The notes under the pieces are model-generated. The model saw nothing but the letters and a program-made list of their open reading frames with translations. It searched no databases and was not told the DNA's origin. The position numbers and the translations under genes were made by a program. 64,000 nucleotides of DNA from the NCBI GenBank assembly GCA_022661535.1, contig JAKULF010000004.1, forward strand, positions 3,658,001 through 3,722,000, in the 5' to 3' direction. The stretch's first letter is position 1. Each line of letters opens with the position of its first letter. The DNA comes from Eutypa lata. Its lineage: Eukaryota; Ascomycota; Sordariomycetes; Xylariales; Diatrypaceae. Below, one piece after another: positions 11,741 through 22,240 of the stretch.

Positions 11741-12680
11741 ATGGCATCACGTCTTCCACCCCTCCTTGAGCCCTACCTCCGTCTCCCACCCGAAATGTCA
11801 CTTATTCTTCTCACGGGTGTCCTAGGCTCCACAACCAACTGGCTCGTCCAACGTTACCTCTATTCGCTGCTATTGGCGCCGTCAGCCGTGGCCCCAGCGG
11901 ACGAGAATTTTAGTCAGGCTGATACAGGAGGCACCAATGTGATACTCTTGAGTTTCCTGCGAGACTACACCTTCTGGAAAGAAGGTGTTGGGAGACTGGG
12001 GGTAGACTTGGATGCCGCCGCCAAGAAAGGCAAATTGGTCTATGTGGATGGATTGGGTGCGCTTTTTGAACCTTCGCATGCTCGCGATCCGAAACCGACC
12101 TCTGGACCTGGTAGAAGAGTTCTGTCTGCGCCAACGGTAAATGGACTGCGCAAGGAGCTAGAGCAAGCAATTTCTCACTTGAAAGCCAACTCCACGAATT
12201 CTGGTCCCAAGACAGTATTGATCATCGACCAGCCAGATCTGCTTCTTGCCGCAGCGGGACACGATCTATCGAGCCATGCCTTGTATGAAATGCTGCTAGA
12301 TATACGCGAGGTAAGTGGCTCAATAGGAAGCCGTGACCAGCCGTGCCAAATAAATGTACTTCATTTTATTAATAGCTTCACAATAGAACGTGTATTCGAC
12401 CATTGTCACACTATCTGCAGACGAGCCCTTGATATCATCACAATCAACACTGCTGGAGAAAGAGCATGCGGCATTTACTCTTTCTATGGCACATGATGCT
12501 TCCTTGGTCGTGAGCTTGAGGATGCTCGATACTGGCACAGCCAAGGACGTGAGCGGCGTCCTACGAATTACAGGTAGAGGACAATACGAGGAAGAGCCGG
12601 AATTTATAGTAGAAGAGCAAGAGCTATTGTACTTTGTAGGCAGCGACGGTAGTGTCCGTGTCTTTGTACGAGGCCAGTAG
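11741..12680 (+). CDS. ELP6: Elongator complex subunit 6
   Basis: Elp6 forms the Elp4-Elp5-Elp6 ring of Elongator, which is needed for wobble-uridine modification of tRNA (mcm5/ncm5) in the cytoplasm. Exons are 11741-12310 and 12387-12680 (287 aa), joined by a GTAAGT...TAG intron of 76 bp in phase 0. Recognition rests on the RecA-like fold without Walker motifs. The opening segment LPPEMSLILLTGVLGSTTNW is followed by VILLSFLRDYTFWKEG, then KLVYVDGL and TVLIIDQPDLLLA. The short C-terminal half has TLSADEPLI and the SLVVSLRML, GVLRITGRG and LLYFVGSDGSV strands. Length fits the family (about 270-300 aa). The upstream open frame from 11720 uses a non-ATG start, so 11741 was chosen. It converges with RPL37. 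Confidence 0.82.
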
Positions 12681-13032
12681 GTAGGATGGGCATTATCATG
12701 ACATTTATTGATAACTGGTCATATTCATCTCCACGCACTCAAGGTACCTAGGCTTGACGCAGAATTCATTATCATCAACTCCACAGCACCCCTCACGTTC
12801 GAAGAGCCTTCATAAGGCCAATCCATATTATCTCGACAAACGAGAAACAGAGGTTAGTTGATTGCTTCGTGATTTTTGCTCAGATTTGCTACCATGACGT
12901 TTCCCTATCACCTATGTAGGGATGCCTTGATTCCTTTATGAACCGTAACATATGAATACGCGCCGTACCATGCCGACCTTTTCGCATCGCCGCCATGTCC
13001 CACATCACTCGCTCCCCCAAATCATGATAGTT
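12681..13032. other. Convergent intergenic region ELP6 / RPL37
   Basis: Shared 3' region of the two genes. No other feature recognised. Confidence 0.6.
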
Positions 13033-13623
13033 TTAGAATGGTGCCTTCGAGTCCTTGGGTACGCCAGTCTGGAAGCCGTTCTTGAATTTGCGAGAAACGT
13101 CCTTGAGGTAGCGCATGCGGCCAGTACCGACAGTCTTTCTGCGCTTGGCCTTCTCGCTCCAGTTGTCTGCAATCGCCTGTATTAGTCTCATTGTCTCGAG
13201 TACCTCCCCCGATGCCAAACGTCCGAGATTCATCAAGGCAGAGAGGAAAACGTACACTTCCGGGTCTTAGCAGCCGGGTAACCGCACGAGGAGCAGGTGT
13301 GCTTCTGGATGTGAAGAGATCGGCGTCCTAGAAAAAACAGGTATTTCGTTAGCTAATCCCACTCCTCTTGTTTTTGTTTTTGCGATATTGCTTCTATCCA
13401 CAATCTAGGCCAGATCGATATCGTTACCATCTCCTGGGCCTAAATCGTGGCTGAAGTCGCAAGGTGAGGTAGAGGTTATACTAACCACATCGACGGCACA
13501 GCGTGTGCGTCTTGTTGTGACGCTTTCCGAAGCTTCCAGTTCCCTTGGCTACATTGTCGAGGTTAGTCTTGATCGTAGTGTAAAGGGTGAATATCCTCTT
13601 TTTCGCAGGTTTTACGCACTCAT
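13033..13623 (-). CDS. RPL37: 60S ribosomal protein eL37
   Basis: Cytosolic large-subunit protein, 90 aa, in four exons: 13623-13620, 13548-13486, 13327-13256 and 13166-13033. The first coding exon holds only ATGA before a GTGCGT donor, so the first intron interrupts codon 2. Phases and family sequence agree throughout. The protein begins [16 protein letters not shown] and has the eL37 zinc ribbon with Cys19/Cys22 and Cys34/Cys37 (LCRRCG, CSSCGY). The highly conserved [19 protein letters not shown] and FKNGFQTG follow. The C-terminal tail ([10 protein letters not shown]) differs from the more usual Gly/Ala-rich ending. Start-adjacent introns are normal for fungal ribosomal protein genes. Expression is expected to be high and constitutive. 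Confidence 0.97.
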
Positions 13624-14936
13624 TTTGACGGCGAGACTGTTGAAATAGAAACTGGTTAGTGATAAATTGACAACGGAGGCACGCTTCGACGATAAAATAG
13701 GGAAATCTTCTTCTTACCTTCAATTGTGTCTGGTCGGTATGTGATTGAGGTCTTGTTAGTGTTGCTAAACCGGCCTTCCCACCAAATGAATTATTGTTGC
13801 AATCTGGAATGGATATTTTTTTCGTGTGGACTAGAACTTGTCGGATGTTAGAGTTCCGGGAATTTGCCGATAGGCTTTTCGGTGTGCTAGTTGTGGGGCG
13901 CAAGATAGGAAAGAGCCCTAGGCTGGCTGGTTAGCCTGATTGCCTAACCATCAGTTTTGCTGGCTGTTAGTACTCAGGATTCAGGTACTTAACATTATAG
14001 TGGAGAGAACTGATCTAGCTTATTTAATACACTGTTTAAATGAATCGGCCTAACTAAAGCTGCTCAGGAGTACAATGTCGGCCCTAACAGCCCTGCTGCC
14101 CCGAGCGGTTGACCCAGGCTCGACTGCCTGACAACTGGCAGCTTAACAATTAACTCACAAGACACGAATGCCCCTCTTTGCTCTCTTGAAGTCCGTCAGC
14201 CCCTCTTATTACTCACCCCTCCATCTTTTAAGTACCAAGTGCTACTCATTCATTTTCATTGTGACACAGTTCATGTGATTGAAGCTTTGGAAGCAGGCAT
14301 GTAACTCGGTCAAGAACACATGTAGAGTATAGAGTACCTAATTCGTTCTCAACTTAGATGACTCTAGGTAGGCGCATTATTTAATAGGTGGTTTATAAAT
14401 TCAATGCTATGTAAACTAAATAGGTCTATTTAATTTAAGCTTTGAAGCACTTGAACCTGTTGAGGATTGTTCATTTACGTAATGTCTACCTACCTTGTAG
14501 TAGACTAGAGACCCAAGTTATCTACCTACGTACATCCTACCTTCACAACGTTCACGAGTGCTATCTATCATCTCCAAGCTTGAGCTTTATCTTCACCTTC
14601 ACACATGTCACATTCGCACCTTACCGAGTACCCGATTCCCTGTAACCCTGTAAGCACAGTGGCACATACATACACACCCGTACACACAGGCACCCAACTG
14701 ATCAGTCTTTCTTTCAGCTTTAGCACCTACCACCTTTGTCCTTGATTCTAGACTCCTCGGGATACTTACAGAATAACCTTAAACATACACCTTTACATCC
14801 TATTTACGACCCTGCTGATATTCCACTTCATCCATTACAACGGAACCAGACTAATAACGATCCTTACGCGGTTTCCCTCAAAGTACCTACGTAGACGAAA
14901 GCTCCTTACTTATCGCGATCGGCTCTCTCGCCCAGC
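13624..14936. other. Divergent promoter region RPL37 / ATG3
   Basis: About 1.3 kb between the divergent starts. Pyrimidine-rich and TACCTA-rich stretches occur. The open frame that extends from the RPL37 second exon up to 13903 is intron/leader read-through. No separate gene is supported. Confidence 0.55.
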
Positions 14937-16158
14937 ATGAATATCATCTATTCAACCGTTAACACCATTCGGGACAAGTACACCCCCGTAAGCCACACCT
15001 CAACCTTCCGAAAGACGGGCCAGATCACCCCCGAGGAATTTCTAGCTGCCGGCGATTATCTTGTCTTCAAGTTCCCCACCTGGTCCTGGGTCGATGCCGA
15101 GTCAGAAGCTAAGCGCGTAAGCTACCTACCACCCGGGAAGCAGTTCCTCGTCACCCGCAATGTTCCCTGCAACCGCCGACTAGACGATGACTTTGCCGGC
15201 GATGCCGGCCACGAGGAGGCTGTTGTTGGGGATGGTGACGACTTCAAGTCTAAGGCTCAGACCGATGATGATGGATGGCTGCGCACCGGCGGGCTCTCGA
15301 GTTCTCAGCCTCTTAAGGCACGGGATGTTCGCACTGTTGACGACGCTGGGAACGTCGGCGAAAGCCTAGATGAGGATGATGACGAGATTCCCGATATGGA
15401 AGACGAGGATGATGATGAAGCTATTATTCAAGATACCGACCCTCAAAAGAGGACAGGGTGAGCCTCCGCAAGCTGTGCTCCTTTTGCGTAGTATCTTGCG
15501 CGTATATACTAACCACTTGTCTCTCGCCCTGACTTAGAGCCCGCCGGACCTACACACTCTACATCATGTATTCCCCATACTATCGCACGCCACGTTTATA
15601 CCTATCAGGCTACAGCGACAGTCAACCACTTGCGCCCCACCTCATGATGGAGGATATCGTCGGCGATTACAAAGACAAAACTGTTACTCTCGAGGACTTC
15701 CCTTTCTTCGCCTCCAACGTCAAGATGGCCAGCGTTCATCCCTGCAAACATGCTTCCGTCATGAAGACCCTTCTAGACCGTGCCGATGCCGCCCTGAAGA
15801 TCCGGCGAGACAAGATGAAGTCGGGAAAAATAGTGGGCAACGACCAAGGCATGGAGGGTTTAGTTGACGAGATCAACAAGCTTGATGTGAAAAGTGCCGA
15901 AGCTGCGGCTGAATCAAGCAATGACGATTGGGAGGAGGTGGAGGCCGAGGACCAGGAAGTCGCCATTCGAGTTGATCAATATCTCGTGGTGTTCCTCAAG
16001 GTATGTGCTTGCATTCTGCTAGGAACCCCCCGCCCCCGCACGCTTCCTTCTCTATACTCAGAGAGTTGTCAGAGAGTTGTTGCATTCTATTAATACCCGC
16101 ATAGTTCATGGCCAGCGTCACCCCAGGGATCGAACATGATTTTACGATGGGCGTATAA
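14937..16158 (+). CDS. ATG3: Autophagy E2-like enzyme Atg3
   Basis: E2-like enzyme that transfers Atg8 from Atg7 to phosphatidylethanolamine at the phagophore membrane. Exons are 14937-15457, 15538-16000 and 16105-16158 (345 aa). Introns are 80 and 104 bp with GTGAGC and GTATGT donors. The N-terminus with [12 protein letters not shown] and FPTWSW is the conserved membrane-curvature and E2 entry region. The middle is a flexible acidic segment (Asp/Glu-rich, residues about 130-170) typical of the Atg7/Atg8-binding loop. Catalytic Cys243 lies in [13 protein letters not shown]. The third exon supplies the invariant C-terminal helix [17 protein letters not shown]. Length equals other fungal Atg3 proteins. 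Intact. Confidence 0.97.
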
Positions 16159-16730
16159 GAAGGGGAAGGTACTCGTTATCAGGTGTAGTACCAAGTCAGT
16201 TAGAGGTAGATCAGGTGATTTTCTTCATTGCTATGTAGTCGTCGCACAGTCTATTTGGCGTTTCGGGGTATGGTAGGTGTGGATTTGGATTTGTGGCACG
16301 GGATAAACCACAGCGGCTTGATGGTTCGGCCGCATTGTTTGTTTGTTTGTTTGTTTGTACTTGGTTAGAGTGGATACCACATTTCATTCCGCCCATAATG
16401 GCGTCTTAGTTTGTTGCCTTCATTACCAGGTAATCATATCAGAATGACAGGCAATATCATGTATAAAGTATAATGTCCCACAGGGCGAGAGAGAGAGCGA
16501 TAAATGAATGAGTGACCATCAACAATTCCACATTCTCAAAAGCCTAAAGGAGATCCTCAACCGTCCATGATTCATTCCCACCTCATTCGAGACTAATAAG
16601 CCCATCATGAATTTAGAGACTATACGATTTTATACTACAAAATATGATTCACTAGATACATGACTTAGATATGCGCAGAGGAAAAAAATATCCAAGTGTC
16701 CTCATTTATGTACACAGATCCCAAGCCCAC
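16159..16730. other. Convergent intergenic region ATG3 / purine permease
   Basis: Shared 3' region. It contains a short (TTTG)n run near 16335-16358 and a GAGA run near 16484-16498. No gene supported. Confidence 0.6.
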
Positions 16731-18786
16731 TCATGTTTGTTTCTCAGTAACATTCTCTGGTAAGCTCTCTGGCTGGCGTTTTGTGGAATCGGTCGAATTG
16801 GCCTCATCTGTCTTTTCAGGTCCGTATAAGGCCGACTCGTCGACTGGTAACGGGTCGGCACGCCAAAAGTCTTTCTTTCCCTTGCTCAAACGCACAAGCC
16901 ACTATAGGAGTTAAGTTAGCGTTTACTTCTTTTTAAAGAAGGTAACCCACCCATACTACGTAGAGAAGAGATAGGGGTTGATTGACATACCGCAGGCAGA
17001 ATAGACATGCGCCATGTCCACGGGTCCTTGAGTGCCTTGTTTTCCGGTACAAGCCGCCCGCCAGATATCTTCTCGATAACCCACACCAGGGTGTTGATAG
17101 TGATATAGAGGCAGATGCTACCGATAAGCCCATCGGCGATACTATAGGTATACGGCATGAGGAAGATGCCGACGAATGCCGGGATTGCATCGCCAGCATA
17201 TTTCCAGTTGATCTGGGTAACTTCCTTCATCATCATTGACCCAACAAGCACCAGCACACAGCCCGTTGCCCAAGGAGGGATGGAGGCGAAGATCGGCGCG
17301 AAGAAGATGGAGATGAAGAAGCAAATTCCGGTAACCATGGCTGTGAGACCAGTCTTTCCGCCTTCCGAGATACCGGCACCGGATTCCACGAAGGCAGTAA
17401 CCGGTGGGCATCCCAGGAGTGCCCCGATGGAAATACCAATAGCATCGACCATGTAGGCAATAGACGATCCCTCGAAGTCCTCGGTGACAGGATCCATGAG
17501 GTTCGCAAAACGGGCCATCGAGTACAGCGTGCCCGTGCAGTCCAGGATGTCGACGTACAGGAAAGTGATAAGGGCCAGACCGAACTGACCGCCGTATTCT
17601 GTGATATCCCATTGCTGCACGTTCAATGTCCGACTGATCTGATGGAAGTCTACGACGTTCTTGAAGAAGTCGAACGCATCATCGCCGACTGCGGTGTAGG
17701 GGAAATACGTAACCGCAGTCCCACGCGGCCACGATATGATGCTGACTAGGGCAATGCCCGCAATGATCGCGCCCTTGACCCGATACATCATGAGCATCAC
17801 CGTGAACACACCGCCGCAGAATATACCAATCCACAGGGTGGGGTTGCGCATCTTCTGGGAGTCCGGGCAAAGTCCCGTATCCGGGTCCATCGTAGCCTCG
17901 GAACAGCCTGCAAGCACCATGGGCGTCGACGTCGCACCCTGCAGGAGGCCGATACCTTCGCTGTACGTGAGACCGATGAGCGTTAGGAACAGACCGATAC
18001 CGACGCTCGTAGCTAGTTTGATCGATCGGGGAATGGCGCGTGCCAGCCACTGTCGCATGCCGAACAGGGCGAGAGCAAAGAAGATCCATCCCTCGACAAA
18101 TATCGCCGTCAACGCAACCTGATAAGGAACAGACCCTGTACCATGATATCCAACAACGGTATCTTTTGTGAGGGTCGTTTAGGTCAGCGAATACTCCCTA
18201 AACCATGCGACAAGTTTTCCAGCGTGGATTAGCTAGTGACGAACTAGTTTGAACTTACATGCGAAATATGCGTTCAGCCCCATGCCAGGAGCCAAAGAAA
18301 CCGGTCTATCATGAGTTTAGCCGGCGATCACCGATGAGTTAGCGGTAAGAGGGAGACAACGTACAGGTTAGCGAAAAGACCCATTGCGAAGGAAGTCAGG
18401 GCCGATATAGCGGCAGTAGCGGTAACGAGATCACGCTTGATCTCAGCGGCACACAGCAGGTACTCCTCGTTGACGTCGCAGATGGGGTCGTCCGCACCTC
18501 CGTTACACACACAAGTGCCACCCGTATCAGCGACGATGGCTGAGTTCACGGCGATAATGTATGCCATGGCAAAGAAGGCAGCCAGACCAGCACGAATTTC
18601 AGTAAAGAAGTAAGAGCCCTTCCGCTCCCGCGGCTGTTCACAACAAACGCTTGGTCAGTCGCCGACGACTCAGAGACAATAAACAATGCACTCCTTAGGA
18701 CTTACATGGCCGCAGCCCTCGAGCCTAAACCATCTCCCGACCGGACTCTTCGCAACCTTCAGGTTTGTGTCGTGAATCCACCCCAT
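16731..18786 (-). CDS. azgA: AzgA-like purine (adenine/guanine/hypoxanthine) permease
   Basis: Plasma-membrane purine:H+ symporter, 579 aa, the length of Aspergillus AzgA. Exons are 18786-18706, 18633-18365, 18305-18259, 18162-16991 and 16901-16731, with introns of 72, 59, 96 and 89 bp, all GT-AG and in phase. The start MGWIHDTNLKVAKSPVGRWF followed by ERKGSYFFTEIRAGLAAFFA is the family's N-terminal block. PGMGLNAYFAYTVVG spans the exon 3/4 junction. The cysteine-bearing extracellular loop (GGTCVCNGG), the ALITFLYVDILDCTGTL helix and PPVTAFVESGAGISEGGKTG are strongly conserved. TYSIADGLI and the cytosolic tail LVRLSKGKKDFWR close the protein. A Ser/Thr/Glu-rich tail follows. Specificity for purines is inferred from the close family match. 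Confidence 0.95.
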
Positions 18787-21700
18787 CTTGAGATAGTTGT
18801 TGTTTCCAGCCCGTGTCCGTTTTTCCCGTTGAAAGGTCTCGTTACGGAGAGCAAGGGGTGATAGCAACAGCGCCAAGCGCCAAAAGCGAGATGTGGCTAA
18901 TAATAAATAAGACGGGATAGAAATATAAATGACCAGGGAAAAAAATTATAAAAAGGCGAGAAGAGTGGCTAATGTAGTTGGCGTCAGCGACAGTCCCCAC
19001 CCCTCAAAGGAGCCTCACTCTTAGCCTGGTGGCGGGTTTATAGTTAATAAGGGGAAAGTGTAGCAAACACAAGTGCTGATGGTAGCTAGGTGTTTCATAT
19101 AAACAATGGGAGACAGCAATTCACCTGTGATACGGCACAAGGCCTAAGAAGCATTCACTCGACCTATTCTGGAAATGAAAGGATAGAGACCGGAGAGGGG
19201 GAAAGGGGGAGGGTGTGATGATAAAGGGCTCTACGACCATATACCAGTCACGACACAGCGACTAGCTACCTCTAGAGACGTGGAGATGGTGCAGAATCAA
19301 GATCCTTTGGTTAGCAGCGAACGAACGTCCAGGGCTCCTCGGCTTTGTCTACCTTTACATACGAAGATCAGATGTGTTAATGATCCACCGCTAACTACCA
19401 ACTAGTTAGGTAGTCAGTCATCCTTATCAATTCCCTCCATTCAAGCTTGGGTTCGAGAAGCGCCGGAATGGCTCCAGGATCGGGAGTCCCACGGAACCCT
19501 GGCACGCCACGCTCTTTCGCTCCCCCACAAAAAAAAAGCTTTTCTTTTCCTATAGTTACAATTTTTTCCCCTTCTTTTCTTTCTTTCGTCCCAGTAACTA
19601 CTATACATATATTAAATGTCATCGCTAGGTTTTTTTTTCACGGGAATTACTAAAGGTTATTGCCGCCTGCCGCAGATCCGGGTCGGCTCGGGTCAAGAGC
19701 TTTTTCTCTTATTAGTAACCTACCTACTTATCATGTATAAGCAACAATCCTTATCAATGGACTTCGTAAGCCATAACTAGATAATTCTTAGCTGAAGGTG
19801 GAAGACGCCGGTGGCAGCTGAAACCTCGCCGACGGCCGCGGCAAGGGCATGCAGCGGCGGCGAACCCTTTATTCAGCTACAGCCCTAAATTATATGGGAC
19901 ACACAGCAGCACCGGTGATAAGAAGGGGGGGCCCAAAGAGAACCATTCAGTTTATCAGCAGCCACTTTAAGGGGGTTACGGTGCTCATTAGCCAGTCCGC
20001 TAATAAGTTAGAGCTGTTGTAGGTACTAGTTGTTATTGTTGAAATTGGGTTGATAAGGGAAGGGGCTCGAAAAGTCCGAAAAGTCTATGATAATTACGTG
20101 TGTATTGTACGTATGGGAAAGATTGTTCGGCGTACCCTTGACGAAGTGGTGAAGATCAACGTCTATTTCCAATCGTAGGATAGTGTGGATACTGATTACC
20201 CACCGACTAAGCTCGATATAGAGACAACGCCTATCTCGCCAAGCTTTTTCGTTATTGTGGAGTTGACAGAAGAACCCTTGCTAGTAGAGCTTTAGAGGTA
20301 ATGACTTGCCAAGGGTCTCTACCAGATTCTACACGGAGGACCGACGAACGAGAATGGAGAATTTCATGTATAGGAACCGGTCCTGTCTGTTGGTATATTA
20401 AATCCAGACCGAGTCATAACCAACGACATATTCTACCGTGACACAGATGACTCTGTGCAATTACTCATGGTTATCATAATTACTCGCGTAAGTGAATGGT
20501 AGTAGAACACTTCCTGACTTCGCCTTTACAACCAGTACTAGAGTTCGTATGATTAAGTTGGCTTACTTGTAACAATGACACTATGATTGCGAATATTCTA
20601 TCTATCAATATGAATCTGAATCTTAGGGGAATGCCTATCTTAGGATGTGCATCGGTTCGAGACTCCTCCATGAATCAGAGACTTGTCCGATGAGAAACCA
20701 GGTCATCGGTAGCTATGGATACCTTTAATGCGCTAGAAAACAACCTCCGCATCATGCAGCGACGACCCGTTCCTAATTGTGTCTGGACCCGAGCTCTATT
20801 TCTACATATTGGCATCTAGTTCTTCCTCACTGAAAGTTCGTATTGAGGACTTTCGCGATGGCTGACGGTTGAGAGAGGGCGTGTAGGGCATGGTGACAAG
20901 GCTACGCATCAACCAAGTGTCCAGATATGCTCTGATACGGTACACTTGATGAGCATATTCCGTACGACGACAACTATCAGTCTCATACCTGTAGGTTGGC
21001 TATATATAAATCGGCACTCTTCGAGCGCTAGTTTCCTAGTATCTAAGGGGTCAGGGGCCGGTGAATGAAGCTTTCCCCACGGCCAGAGCTACGAAATAGG
21101 TAAGGAGTGTTTATCTCTATCGCCGAGACAGGATACCTTAGAACGAAAACACTTCGGAGAATGCTCGTTCTAGAAGATCAATCTACACTAGTTCAGCTTC
21201 ATCTCATAATCTTATCCTAAGTCTATAGTCACAGTAGCCACCATGTCAACCGTGCACTCACGCTTCCTCCTACATTTAGCAGAGGAGTAAGAGTCGCTCA
21301 ATTCCGCAGACGCTACAAATAAGAGTCCCGGAGCCGCCCATCCCGTGTGATATTGTAAACCTCTACACTCAAGATTCTACAGAATGCGGCTTATCACACC
21401 CTCTCGAGGAAACCCGGAGGTCGGCGATGAATTTGGTCAGCTCAAGCGCCATACTCCTCATCCATACTACAACGATTTTCATTTAATGACATTGCCGCCA
21501 CCTTTCTCTATCGTGATAAGATGTCTTGGTCCAAACGGGGTCGTTTATACGACGAAGGCTTTACGTTTTATGTTCTTACATTTGTCACTCCGGGGAGATA
21601 AAAGGATAAGAGTATGACCTAGCTTATGAGTAGGGCGGGATCTATGCAAGCCCCTTTAAAAAGGATCCAGTTAGATTTCAATAGTGACCCAGTGATGGTG

Positions 21701-22240
21701 AAGTAACTCTAACTATGGAGGAGTCTATACAAACGAGACCAATAGTTTTCATTCCCTTGACCAGGCGGCGATGTTCTTCGGGCATGTCCGGCCTTCGGAG
21801 GCGCCCGGTTTGTCAGTCAGAGGCACAAGCACGAGCTGAACCGTGATATTTCTTGCAAATGTGTCAAATAGGCCGGTCATTCTTGCGCGAGGGCGATGGC
21901 TACTAAGGTCAGAGTACTACTAGAAGCTAAGAATCAACATATGTAAGTTTCTCTAGTCTCACTTAGATTCCTAAAATGAGCTTCGAACCTGCAAGCCACA
22001 TAGACTCAGATAAGTAGGAATCAGTCTTGAAGTATTTATCAAAGATCGTATTGTATGCTAAGGTACCGATGCCCTCAAGTTCACGCAAGAGCGCATTTAC
22101 AGGCTGACCGTGTGATACTATTGATTAGCTACTTGGAAACAGCTCGGCTCGCCTTTCCACTGTCACTAGGCTTGTGCATTTCCACTGGACTTGAGCATGG
22201 GCCGCACTAACTTTGTCTTGCTGCGGTATGGTATGCGTAT
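18787..22240. other. 3.4-kb gene-poor region
   Basis: Promoter of the purine permease (near 18787) and 3' flank of the sugar transporter (near 22240), with about 3 kb between them. Open frames are short and show no family resemblance. G+C-richer patches occur near 19800-19870 and 21765-21830, but I cannot assign them. GGTTCGA motifs at about 20651 and 21985 lack matching A boxes, so they are not tRNAs. Confidence 0.5.

Noticed and set aside
20645..20670. GGTTCGAGACTCC, like a tRNA B box
   Set aside because: No A box at the required distance upstream and no cloverleaf stems could be drawn.
21975..22005. GGTTCGAAGCTC on the minus strand, like a tRNA B box
   Set aside because: No A box and no acceptor stem.
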